From Kribbella pratensis (lineage in GTDB: Bacteria > Actinomycetota > Actinomycetes > Propionibacteriales > Kribbellaceae): a stretch of DNA of 64,000 nucleotides. Position 1 is the stretch's first letter. Each line of letters starts with the position of its first letter. A model generated the notes under the pieces. It ran no database searches and was not told where the DNA came from. It saw only the letters and a list, made by a program, of their open reading frames with translations. Where the stretch lies: NCBI RefSeq assembly GCF_004365355.1, contig NZ_SODP01000003.1:744001-808000 (forward strand), in the 5' to 3' direction. Made by a program: the position numbers and the translations under genes. Of this stretch, positions 49,175 through 56,936 are shown piece by piece.

Positions 49175-49513
49175 ATGCCAGGCATGGGCGGATTGTCGTT
49201 GCGGTCAGAGGACTCGTTTCTTTCGATCGCAAGCCGCGGATCGATCCTGTCGATCGGATCGGTCGGGTCGGTGCTCAGCATCGGATCGGTCGGCTCCGCG
49301 CTGTCGGTCGCGTCGGTGGGATCAACTCTGTCCGCCTTCTCGGCCGGCTCGGTGCTCTCCGTCGGTTCAGCACTCTCCGCCCGGTCCCGCTGGTCGCTGT
49401 TGAGCAGCGACGGCGACCGCGACGTACTGAAGGCCCCTCCCCGCGCCGCGTTTCGTGCAGGCACCGGGGTCGCGCTCGTCGTGCTCCTGGCAGCCTTCAG
49501 CCACAGGCGCTAG
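49175..49513 (+). CDS. LSIGS-repeat protein with C-terminal hydrophobic helix
   Basis: 112 residues. Residues ~12-80 are five-residue and longer repeats of the type SILSIGSVGSVLSIGSVGSA, a regular Ser/Gly/Ile/Leu pattern suggesting a short beta-solenoid or staple-like fold. A basic linker and a C-terminal hydrophobic helix (TGVALVVLLAAFSHRR) could anchor it to the membrane. Similar sequences recur in actinobacteria without a function. The start is uncertain: GTG 49169, ATG 49175 or ATG 49184, the last seven bases after GAGAAT. Confidence 0.7.
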   Translation: MPGMGGLSLRSEDSFLSIASRGSILSIGSVGSVLSIGSVGSALSVASVGSTLSAFSAGSVLSVGSALSARSRWSLLSSDGDRDVLKAPPRAAFRAGTGVALVVLLAAFSHRR

Positions 49514-49642
49514 AAACCCCCCGCGCGGCTGGGCCGAGCCGGTAGCTCGATCGAAGAACGGGCGGTTGCACACGGCGCCACGCTCCCCCGCCAGCACGCC
49601 AGCCGGCAGTAGGTCAGCCGCGCCGGAGGCGTGGCCGATTTG

Positions 49643-50338
49643 CTAGCCGGCGTGGTAGGTGGCGATGCTGACGGCTATGTAGTGGCAGATGAAGGCGGCC
49701 ACGGTGAAGGCGTGGAAGATTTCGTGGAAGCCGAACCAGCGGGGCGACGGGTTCGGGCGCTTGGTGGCGTAGACGACTGCGCCGATGGAGTACAGCCCGC
49801 CGCCGATAGCGATCAGGGTGACTACCGCGGCGCCGCCGGCGTGGTAGATGTCGCCCATCCAGAAGATGGCGACCCAGCCGAGCGCGAGGTAGATCGGCGT
49901 GTAGATCCAGCGAGGTGCGCTCAGCCAGAAGATGCGGAACAGGATGCCGAGTGCGGCGCCGCCCCAGACGAGGCCGAGCATCAGGAGGCGGTCCTTGCCG
50001 TGCAGGAGGACCATGCCGAGCGGGGTGTAGGTGCCGGCGATCAGCAGGAAGATGTTGCTGTGGTCCAGGCGGCGCAGGATCGCCTCGCCGGTAGGACCCC
50101 AGTAGAAACGGTGGTACAGCGCGGAGATGCCGAACAGCAGCATCGCGGCGGCGGTATAGACCGCGGCGGCCAAGCGGGCGTTCGCATGCGGGGCCAGGCA
50201 GATCAGGACGATGCCGGCGGCGGTGGCGACGGGGAACGTTCCGGCATGCAGCCATCCGCGGAGCTTCGGTTTGAGCGGTCCGAGCCGGCCGGAGAGCCGG
50301 TGACCGAGTTCCTGGGGCTGGGCGCCGGTAGCGGTCAT
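49643..50338 (-). CDS. HlyIII/PAQR-family membrane protein
   Basis: 231 residues, seven membrane helices. PAQR signatures: FGISALYHRFYW, RRLDHSNIFLLIAGTYTPLG and the C-terminal GFHEIFHAFTVAAFICHY, which together give the conserved Ser, His and Asp metal-site residues. Called hemolysin III, the family may be a membrane hydrolase. In M. tuberculosis the gene in this position is Rv1085c, next to the Z-isoprenyl synthase, as here. It is preceded by two palindromes. Confidence 0.92.
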   Translation of the reverse strand: MTATGAQPQELGHRLSGRLGPLKPKLRGWLHAGTFPVATAAGIVLICLAPHANARLAAAVYTAAAMLLFGISALYHRFYWGPTGEAILRRLDHSNIFLLIAGTYTPLGMVLLHGKDRLLMLGLVWGGAALGILFRIFWLSAPRWIYTPIYLALGWVAIFWMGDIYHAGGAAVVTLIAIGGGLYSIGAVVYATKRPNPSPRWFGFHEIFHAFTVAAFICHYIAVSIATYHAG

Positions 50339-50374
50339 CGCCGTCCTTTCGAGAGTTGCCGGGCGGGTTGTACC

Positions 50375-50405
50375 TACGCAACCGTAACCTACGGAACCGT
50401 AGGTT
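50375..50405. promoter_or_regulatory. Palindromic operator upstream of the HlyIII gene
   Basis: AACCTACGG-AA-CCGTAGGTT (50386-50405) is perfect. A weaker TACG-4 nt-CGTA unit (50375-50386) has its centre 15 bp away. TetR-type sites look like this, but no regulator gene is adjacent. Confidence 0.55.
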
Positions 50406-50598
50406 GCATGGGTCGGAAGGATGAAATGTAGGCGACGTCACCCGGTCGGCGCAGCACCACCCGAGGTTACGACGCACGAACGGCGAGGATAGTTCGGCCT
50501 TCCTGACAGCTTTCTGTGAGGCACTCCGAGGGCTCTCACCCGCACCGCGATGTGGGCTAGCCTCGTGACCGAGAGTCTTTGAGGAGAGCAACCTGCCC

Positions 50599-51378
50599 AT
50601 GCGGACACCTGGCAAGCAGAAGCTGCGCGACGCGGTCTACGGTCTGTACGAACGCCGGCTGATGCGATCGCTGTCGCCGGACCGGATCCCGCGGCACATC
50701 GGCGTCATCATCGACGGCAACCGGCGCTGGGCCCGTCAGGTCGGCGATCCCGTGTCACGCGGCCACGAGGCCGGGGCGAACAAGATCTCCGAGTTCCTCG
50801 AGTGGTGCGACGACGTCGGCGTGAAGGTCGTCACGGTGTGGATGCTGTCCACCGACAACCTGACCCGCCCGGCCGACGAGCTGGAGCCGCTGCTGCGGAT
50901 CATCGAGCAGACCGTCGAGGAGCTGACCGCGATCGGCCGCTGGCGGATCCACCCGGTCGGCGCACTCGACCTGCTCCCCGGCAGTACTGCGGAGGTCCTG
51001 AAGGCCGCCGAGACCGCGACCCACGACAACGACGGCCTGTTCGTCAACGTCGCCGTCGGGTACGGCGGACGGCGTGAGCTCGCCGACGCCGTCCGCTCGC
51101 TGCTCCTCGAGGAAGCCGCGAAGGGCATGTCGATCGAGGAGCTGGCCGACCGCGTCGACGTCGAACACATCGCCCGGCACTTGTACACGAAGGGCCAGCC
51201 GGACCCGGACCTGGTCATTCGTACGTCGGGTGAGCAGCGCCTGGGTGGCTTCCTGCTCTGGCAGAGCGCACTGAGCGAGTTCTACTTCTGCGAAGCGCTC
51301 TGGCCGGACTTCCGGCACGTCGACTTCCTTCGCGCGATCCGGAGCTACGCCCAGCGAGAGCGTCGCTTCGGCACGTGA
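50599..51378 (+). CDS. uppS: Isoprenyl transferase (cis-prenyltransferase, UppS family)
   Basis: 259 residues; condenses IPP with an allylic diphosphate, giving a Z-prenyl diphosphate for cell-wall lipid carriers. Catalytic D39 in IGVIIDGNRRWAR, then VWMLSTDNLTRPADELEPL, DLVIRTSGEQRLGGFLLWQ and SEFYFCEALWPDF. Cytoplasmic, membrane-associated. By position it matches Rv1086, the short-chain Z,E-farnesyl diphosphate synthase, rather than the decaprenyl synthase Rv2361c; the chain length cannot be read here. ATG 50599 has GAGGAG 12 bases upstream, slightly far. Confidence 0.92.
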   Translation: MRTPGKQKLRDAVYGLYERRLMRSLSPDRIPRHIGVIIDGNRRWARQVGDPVSRGHEAGANKISEFLEWCDDVGVKVVTVWMLSTDNLTRPADELEPLLRIIEQTVEELTAIGRWRIHPVGALDLLPGSTAEVLKAAETATHDNDGLFVNVAVGYGGRRELADAVRSLLLEEAAKGMSIEELADRVDVEHIARHLYTKGQPDPDLVIRTSGEQRLGGFLLWQSALSEFYFCEALWPDFRHVDFLRAIRSYAQRERRFGT

Positions 51379-52405
51379 CGCCGCGTCCGCAGCGCGCACA
51401 CGTCGTACGGCGGCGCAGGTAGTAGGCGTACGTCGCCGTACCGAGTGCCGCTCCCCACACGACCCAGAGGATGCCTGGGGCATTGATCGCCCAGTTGTCG
51501 CCGTCGAGGGGGAGTTGGGCGTTCATCAGGCCGGCGGGAACGAGTACGACGGCAACGATCGAGGCCGGGATGATCGCGAGCAGCGGTGGCACGCGCTTGC
51601 CTGCCTTGAACCAGATCCAGCGCGGGTAGATCTCGCCCCAGCGGTGCACGAGGCCGTGGGTGAGGACGCCGCCGGCGAGCCCCATCACGGCGAGGCCGAG
51701 GCCCATCTCGAGCATGCCGGGTGTGTCGGCCATCATCTGGTGGAAGTCGTCGCTGATACCGACCGGCCAGCCGAAGTACCAGGCGACGCGGGTGAACTCG
51801 TACGGAAGGTTCGCCGCCACTGCGATGCCCACGGCCCACTTGCCCCACCGGAGCGCGGCCGTGGGGCTCTGCCACGCCGGCTCGGAAGCTCCTCGACCGC
51901 ACGACACGCAGACGTTCCGGCTGCGGCGGTGGTACGCGATAGCGGTCGCCGCCCACAGGACGCCGCCGATGAACAGGATGACCAAGTTCACCCGATGCCA
52001 GTACAGGATGTCGCCGATGCCACCCTGCGCGCCCGGTACGCCGGTGAACGCGAAGACCACGATCGCGGGTGAGAGGGCAACGACCGCGATCAGTGTGTAG
52101 TCAGGGATCACCAGCGCGAGTCCGACCGCGAGTACGGCGGCAATCGCCTGCAGAACCGATCCGCGCGGGCGCATCCGGGTCATCGCGACCGCAAGTACGG
52201 CGCCGGCGAGGCCGATCGTTGCCATCACCGGCGCGACCACGTCCACCGGCGTACCTTCCAGGATCGACGCGGTGGCGCGGTCGTCCGGCACGTGCGCGAA
52301 CGGGTAGCCGGCTCCGCCGAAGCTCCAGTAAACGCCGAGTACGCCGTACAGGAGCGACCATCCGGCGGTGGCGTACCCGGTCCACGACGGCCAGTTCTTC
52401 CTCAT
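51215..52405 (-). CDS. Polytopic membrane protein with CxxC pairs, C-terminus antisense to uppS
   Basis: 396 residues from ATG 52405 (MRKNWPSWTGYATAGWS), with about nine hydrophobic segments. Two Cys-x-x-Cys motifs follow membrane helices (NVCVSCGRG and TTCARCGRG), possibly redox- or metal-binding. The last ~60 residues are Arg/Ser-rich and lie within the 3' end of uppS on the other strand (164-bp overlap), with no earlier stop. They may be a run-on of a protein that used to end after CARCGRG. No family recognised. Confidence 0.65.
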   Translation of the reverse strand: MRKNWPSWTGYATAGWSLLYGVLGVYWSFGGAGYPFAHVPDDRATASILEGTPVDVVAPVMATIGLAGAVLAVAMTRMRPRGSVLQAIAAVLAVGLALVIPDYTLIAVVALSPAIVVFAFTGVPGAQGGIGDILYWHRVNLVILFIGGVLWAATAIAYHRRSRNVCVSCGRGASEPAWQSPTAALRWGKWAVGIAVAANLPYEFTRVAWYFGWPVGISDDFHQMMADTPGMLEMGLGLAVMGLAGGVLTHGLVHRWGEIYPRWIWFKAGKRVPPLLAIIPASIVAVVLVPAGLMNAQLPLDGDNWAINAPGILWVVWGAALGTATYAYYLRRRTTCARCGRGVTCRSDALAGRSSGSREGSRRAGSPARALRRSRTRSVRSARAGSHPGAAHPTYE

Positions 52406-52822
52406 GTACCGAGCGTCGCCGGGCGGAACGGCGTACCGGATCACCCTCCCGAGTGAACCTGCTCCCTCGGTTGGTTGAAGGCGTGTAACGCCGTGTTAAC
52501 CCCGTGGCCGGGCGTGTCGGGCTGCGCCGTTTGCAGGGGGCTCCTACTCTGGCAGAGACGGTCGGAGGGGAAGCCGGCTGTCACGGGAGGCCCGATCAGT
52601 TTGAGAATCTCGTTCCAGCCGGTTGCCCCATGAGGGGCCGAACGGAGTCCCCGAGACCTAGGGCGTGTCCCCTGGTCTCGAACTCACTGATCGCCGTTGC
52701 CGCTCCTGCGGCGGCGCGGACGGGGTCAACACCGGACCCCGAGGGCGGCACCCGACCCATCACCTAACCACTGGCGGGCCGGGGCGAGGGTGTACGTCAC
52801 GGCCTAGAAGAGGACGTGCGAC
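52406..52822 (+). promoter_or_regulatory. Long non-coding leader of phoH2 with serial hairpins
   Basis: No convincing gene in 417 bases. Hairpins in order: GCCCC-ATGA-GGGGC (52625-52638); CGAGACC with AGGG / CCCT and GGTCTCG (52652-52680, one bulge); a GC-rich stem (52692-52716); GGGGTC / GACCCC (52722-52740). It may be a structured 5' leader. I do not recognise a known riboswitch. Confidence 0.35.
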
Positions 52823-54154
52823 ATGGCCATCCACGCCAAGGCGTCAAGTACCTCATCAACACCGGACCAGCGCACCTTCGTGCTGGACACCTCGGTGCTT
52901 CTCTCGGACCCGCACGCGATGCTGCGGTTCGACGAGCACGAAGTGGTCGTTCCGGTGGTCGTTGTCACCGAATTGGAGGCCAAACGGCACCACCCGGAAC
53001 TCGGCTACTTCGCTCGCACCGCGCTGCGACTGCTCGACGAGCTCCGGATCCTGCACGGACGTCTGGACGCGCCCCTGCCAGTGGGGGAGAAGGGTGGAAC
53101 TCTCCGGGTCGAGTTGAACCACACCGACCCGGAGACGCTGCCGGCCGGTTTCCGGCTCGGCGACAACGACAGCCGCATCCTGGCCGTGGCCTGCAATTTC
53201 ATGGCCGAGGGCAAGGATGTGACGCTGGTCTCGAAGGACCTTCCGATGCGGGTCAAGGCATCGGCGTGCGGGCTGCAGGCCGAGGAGTACCGCGCCGAGC
53301 TGACCCTGGAGTCCGGCTGGACCGGGATGGCCGAGCTCGAGGTCGAGACGCACATCGTGGACGACCTGTACGAGAACGGCTCCGTGGAGCTGCCGCAGGC
53401 GGGCGAGTTCCCGACGCACACCGGTCTGGTGATGCTGTCCGACCGCGGCAGTGCGCTCGGCCGGGTGATGCCGGACAAGCGGATCCGGCTGGTCCGCGGC
53501 GACCGGGAGGCATTCGGGATCCGCGGGCGGTCCGCCGAGCAGCGGGTTGCGCTCGACCTGCTGCTGGACCCCGATGTCGGGATCATTTCCCTCGGCGGCC
53601 GCGCCGGTACCGGTAAGTCCGCGCTGGCCCTGTGCGCCGGCCTGGAGTCGGTGATGGAGCGCCGGCAGCACAAGAAGGTCATCGTGTTCCGTCCGCTGTT
53701 CGCAGTCGGCGGGCAGGAGCTCGGGTACCTGCCGGGCACCGAGTCCGAGAAGATGGGGCCGTGGGCGCAGGCCGTCTACGACACGCTCGGCGCGCTGACC
53801 AGCGGTGACGTAATCGACGAGGTGATGGACCGCGGCATGCTCGAGGTGCTGCCGCTGACCCACATCCGCGGGCGGTCGCTGCACGACGCGTTCGTGATCG
53901 TGGACGAGGCTCAGTCGCTGGAGCGGAACGTGCTCCTGACGGTGCTGTCGCGGGTCGGGGCGAACTCGCGGGTCGTGCTGACCCACGACGTCGCCCAGCG
54001 GGACAACCTGCGTGTCGGTCGTCACGACGGCGTGGTCGCGGTGGTCGAGCAGCTGAAGGGTCACCCGCTGTTCGCGCACGTCACCCTGACCCGCTCGGAG
54101 CGGTCGCCGATCGCGGCTCTGGTCACGGAGATGCTCGACGACCTGCAGCTGTAA
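52823..54154 (+). CDS. phoH2: PhoH2-type PIN-PhoH ATPase
   Basis: 443 residues: N-terminal PIN ribonuclease domain (~18-150; FVLDTSVLLSDP, VVVVTELEAK, DNDSRILAVA as acidic sites) fused to a PhoH RNA helicase/ATPase (Walker A GRAGTGKSAL at ~260, Walker B FVIVDEAQSL, arginine finger RSERSPIAALV). Mycobacterial PhoH2 is a sequence-specific RNA helicase/RNase with toxin-antitoxin character when paired with phoAT. No upstream antitoxin-like ORF is convincing here, only the structured leader. Position matches Rv1095. Confidence 0.93.
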   Translation: MAIHAKASSTSSTPDQRTFVLDTSVLLSDPHAMLRFDEHEVVVPVVVVTELEAKRHHPELGYFARTALRLLDELRILHGRLDAPLPVGEKGGTLRVELNHTDPETLPAGFRLGDNDSRILAVACNFMAEGKDVTLVSKDLPMRVKASACGLQAEEYRAELTLESGWTGMAELEVETHIVDDLYENGSVELPQAGEFPTHTGLVMLSDRGSALGRVMPDKRIRLVRGDREAFGIRGRSAEQRVALDLLLDPDVGIISLGGRAGTGKSALALCAGLESVMERRQHKKVIVFRPLFAVGGQELGYLPGTESEKMGPWAQAVYDTLGALTSGDVIDEVMDRGMLEVLPLTHIRGRSLHDAFVIVDEAQSLERNVLLTVLSRVGANSRVVLTHDVAQRDNLRVGRHDGVVAVVEQLKGHPLFAHVTLTRSERSPIAALVTEMLDDLQL

Positions 54155-54213
54155 GGAGTGTTCGCGTTATTGGGTCATAACTTTCTGTAAAGCAGAGGTA
54201 AGGATTCCGCGCT

Positions 54214-54244
54214 CGGTGCGGTCGCCACGCTGGCGGCCGCACCG
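54214..54244 (+). terminator. Terminator after phoH2
   Basis: A 13-bp stem, CGGTGCGGTCGCC pairing with GGCGGCCGCACCG (one U-G pair), four-base loop, followed by TTCGTTTGTG. Confidence 0.7.
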
Positions 54245-54336
54245 TTCGTTTGTGACCTGCTTGTGATCACGCACGGTTTACGTCAGAGTATGTTCTCGTT
54301 GCAGCCGACGGGGGTCGGGTTTTCTCGGAAGGACAG

Positions 54337-55035
54337 ATGAAAGCGAAGCGCTCCGTCGCGGCTCTCGCAGTAACAGGAGTCGCCGTCGTCTCCGTTGTCG
54401 CGGGTATCGACCTCTTCAGCTCCCCCGGGAGCAGCAGTGCGTCGGAGAAGGTCTCAGGGCGAGCTGAGATGGCCGTCATCAACAGTGGCAAGGTGCTCTC
54501 CGGCGCCGCTACGCCATCGGCAGCCCCGAAGTCGACCAGCTCCGCCGCGGACGAGGCCGCCGACGCGATCCGGATGCGGAACCAGGTCGAGTTGATCACC
54601 GCGGCCCAGGATGCGGCCGACGTCAAGATGAAGGCCAAGAACGCTGCCCTGCGCCGGTACGAAGCGCTGGCGAAGGCCGACCGTTCGGTCCAGGAGGAGC
54701 GGGCCAGCCGCGACGCCGAGCGGAAGAAGTACCAGGGCACGCCCAAGGAGGTCGCGATGAACCTCCTGCCCGACCACGGCTGGAGCCAGAGCCAGTTCAG
54801 CTGCCTGGAGAAGCTCTGGAACAAGGAGTCGCGCTGGAAGGTCAACGCCGACAACCCGTCGTCGACGGCGTACGGCATTCCGCAGGCGCTGCCCGGCAAC
54901 CGGATGGCGGCGTACGGCAAGGACTGGCGCACCAACCCGGTCACCCAGATCAAGTGGGGACTGGACTACATCGAAGCCACCTACGGCTCCCCGTGCTCCG
55001 CTTGGGGCCACTCCCAGGCCAAGGGCTGGTACTGA
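54337..55035 (+). CDS. Secreted transglycosylase-like protein
   Basis: 232 residues. An N-terminal signal/anchor helix (~7-25, VAALAVTGVAVVSVVAGIDLF), a charged helical region (~65-135) and a C-terminal lysozyme-like domain (~140-232): LEKLWNKESRWKVNADNPSS with catalytic Glu, AYGIPQALPGNRM and IKWGLDYIEATYG. It likely cleaves peptidoglycan outside the cell, related to resuscitation-promoting-type domains. GGAAGG precedes ATG 54337. An 8-bp palindrome GTGATCAC lies ~70 bases upstream. Confidence 0.88.
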   Translation: MKAKRSVAALAVTGVAVVSVVAGIDLFSSPGSSSASEKVSGRAEMAVINSGKVLSGAATPSAAPKSTSSAADEAADAIRMRNQVELITAAQDAADVKMKAKNAALRRYEALAKADRSVQEERASRDAERKKYQGTPKEVAMNLLPDHGWSQSQFSCLEKLWNKESRWKVNADNPSSTAYGIPQALPGNRMAAYGKDWRTNPVTQIKWGLDYIEATYGSPCSAWGHSQAKGWY

Positions 55036-55036
55036 G

Positions 55037-55759
55037 TTACCAGGCGATCGGGCCGTTCTCGTCGTAGAAGCCCGCGGTCGGCCCGTCGGTGGGGAGAGTC
55101 GCGTACCGGACCACAACGGCCGCGGCCTGTGCCGCCGAGCGGTCCGCGCCGGGGGACATGTCGGTCTTGGTGAAGCCTGGGTTCACCGCGTTGACCTTGA
55201 TCGGTGTCTCCCGCAGCTCGCTCGCGAAGGCGACGGTCACCGCGTTGACCGCTGATTTCGACCTGTTGTAAGCCAGGCCGTTCCACTCCGGCCGCCAATC
55301 CGGTGCGCTGACCAGGGCCAGCGACCCGGCGCCGGAGGACAGGTTCACGATCCGTCCGGCCTCGGCTCTGCGCAGCAACGGCAGCGCTGCTTGCGTCGTT
55401 GCGACCAGGCCGAACACGTTGGTCTCGTACACACGCCGCAGTACGTCGACAGGCACTTCACTCGGCCGGCCCTCGGGCAGGGCGACACCGGCGTTGTTCA
55501 CGAGTACGTCGAGCCGTCCGTACTTCTGATCGATCAGGCGGATCGCGACCGCGACGCTGTCCAGGTCGCTGACGTCCAGGACGACGTACGACGTCCGCGC
55601 CCCGTCGGAGCGGAGTTTCTCCGCAGCGATCCGGCCACGGTCCTCGTCGCGCGAACCCAGCACCACTTGGTGGTCCAGCTGGGCCAACTGCCGGGCGACC
55701 TCGAAACCGATGCCTTTGTTGCCGCCGGTCACCAATGCGACCTTGCCGCTTTCCGTCAC
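55037..55759 (-). CDS. Short-chain dehydrogenase, carbonyl-reductase-like
   Basis: 240 residues: TGGNKGIGFEVARQL cofactor motif, SRDEDRG (Arg for NADP), NNAGVALPEG, catalytic Ser in VNLSSGAGSL, and YNRSKSAVN giving Tyr-x3-Lys. It has the inserted APDWRPEWNGLA loop before the Tyr typical of carbonyl-reductase-like SDRs. GTG 55759 has GAGGAA at normal spacing. Convergent with the transglycosylase gene, ending one base from its stop. Substrate unknown. Confidence 0.9.
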   Translation of the reverse strand: MTESGKVALVTGGNKGIGFEVARQLAQLDHQVVLGSRDEDRGRIAAEKLRSDGARTSYVVLDVSDLDSVAVAIRLIDQKYGRLDVLVNNAGVALPEGRPSEVPVDVLRRVYETNVFGLVATTQAALPLLRRAEAGRIVNLSSGAGSLALVSAPDWRPEWNGLAYNRSKSAVNAVTVAFASELRETPIKVNAVNPGFTKTDMSPGADRSAAQAAAVVVRYATLPTDGPTAGFYDENGPIAW

Positions 55760-55851
55760 TCGCGTTCCTCGGCATAGGGTGTTGGTCCGCGTCCGGGAGG
55801 CCGGAGCGAAGGAGGACACCATTCTTACCATCGACTGCGGCGGCGTCTGAC

Positions 55852-56493
55852 GTGGAGCTGGCACGAGCGGTCAGCCCGCGTGGCGAGCTGGTACTGCGCC
55901 GACGTGATGACGGGGCGCTGGAGTTGCGGGTCAACGGTGTGTTCGTGATGGACGACCGGGAGACGTCGAGCGAGGAACTGCTGGCTTCGGCTGCGCTGGA
56001 GGCGGTACGGCGGCCTGACCGCGTGCTCGTCGGCGGGCTCGGACTCGGTTACACGGTCTGCGCGCTGCTGGCTGATGCGCGTCTCGGCCAGGTGATTGTC
56101 GCCGAGATCGAACCGGACCTGGTGTCCTGGATGCGCTCCGGCCTGATCCCGTCGGTCCTCGACGACCCTCGGGTCGGTGTGGTGGTCGGCGACGTGCGCG
56201 CAGTCGTCACGGAGCTGCCCGACGCGTCCGTCGACGCGATCCTGCTCGATGTCGACAACGGGCCGGATTTCCTTGTCTACAACGAGAATTCGGCCATCTA
56301 CACCTCTGACTTCCTCGCCACCTGCCAGGCGAAGTTGCGCACCGACGGCGTCCTCACCGTGTGGTCGTCGTCCTCATCTGCTGCATTGGAGTCAGCCGTC
56401 ACAGCGGTCTTCGGCAAATGCCAGGTCGCCCCCGTCCCGGTCCGCCTGCAGGATCGGGACGAGACCTACTACGTCTATCAGGGCAGCTCGTAG
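55852..56493 (+). CDS. Spermidine-synthase-like methyltransferase-fold protein
   Basis: 213 residues with a Rossmann methyltransferase-type core: VLVGGLGLGYTVCALL as the nucleotide loop, QVIVAEIEPDLVSWMRSGL, and DAILLDVDNGPDF with the acidic pocket. This matches the spermidine-synthase-like group found in actinobacteria, without the N-terminal beta domain of true SpeE. The catalytic Asp in SpeE-type sites appears as LDVDNGP. GTG 55852 is the first in-frame start before the conserved region; it has a weak ribosome site. Role unknown. Confidence 0.78.
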   Translation: MELARAVSPRGELVLRRRDDGALELRVNGVFVMDDRETSSEELLASAALEAVRRPDRVLVGGLGLGYTVCALLADARLGQVIVAEIEPDLVSWMRSGLIPSVLDDPRVGVVVGDVRAVVTELPDASVDAILLDVDNGPDFLVYNENSAIYTSDFLATCQAKLRTDGVLTVWSSSSSAALESAVTAVFGKCQVAPVPVRLQDRDETYYVYQGSS

Positions 56494-56855
56494 TCCACCG
56501 AGACCCGAGCACCCTGCTCGTCGTGCACATACTCGACCGTGCCGGTCATCCCGGCCAGATCTCCTTCAGCCGCAACGATCCGCCCAGGAGACGAATTCTG
56601 GTCGGTCGTTGCCCCGTGCAGCATGACGAACGACCCCTTGCCCCCACCGAGCGTCCCGGTGAACCTCTCCATCGCCGTGTACGCCGTTGGGCCGTCCGCC
56701 GTCCCGACCATCAACAGCTCGGCCGAACTCGTGCCCTCGAGCTCGCCGCCGGTGAACGTCTTCCCGACCGTCGCCCGCCCGAGCTGGATCGAACCGGCCT
56801 CGTCGTACGCCGCCTGGTCCCACTGGGTGATCTCGAATACCTGGGTGAACTTCAT
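56478..56855 (-). CDS. DUF3224 domain protein
   Basis: 125 residues, essentially one DUF3224 domain (allene-oxide-cyclase-like barrel): LGRATVGKTFTGGELEGTSS, AYTAMERFTGTLGGGKGSFV and GTVEYVHDEQGARVSVDYEL. Function unknown. ATG 56855 has AGGAGGGG six bases upstream, which rejects the longer frame. The 3' end overlaps the convergent spermidine-synthase-like gene by 16 bp. Confidence 0.88.
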   Translation of the reverse strand: MKFTQVFEITQWDQAAYDEAGSIQLGRATVGKTFTGGELEGTSSAELLMVGTADGPTAYTAMERFTGTLGGGKGSFVMLHGATTDQNSSPGRIVAAEGDLAGMTGTVEYVHDEQGARVSVDYELP

Positions 56856-56921
56856 CCAGTCCCCTCCTGTGTCGTTGTCCACAGCTTGTCTATCAGGGCG
56901 TTCCGACAACGCTCAGCGACG

Positions 56922-56936
56922 TACTCTGCAGGTATG
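56922..56936 (+). promoter_or_regulatory. Leaderless -10 element of fumC
   Basis: TACTCT (56922-56927) is followed after six bases by ATG 56934. Confidence 0.55.

Noticed and set aside
52560..52760. c-di-AMP (ydaO-type), cobalamin or SAM riboswitch
   Set aside because: None of the remembered core motifs could be found in order.
52504..52767. Plus-strand ORF in the phoH2 leader as an antitoxin
   Set aside because: Composition is Arg/Pro/Gly-rich, no ribosome site, and it spans the hairpins; not convincing as phoAT.
54251..54268. CRP-type TGTGA-N6-TCACA site upstream of the transglycosylase
   Set aside because: Half sites are present but spaced eight, not six; only the 8-bp GTGATCAC palindrome is real.
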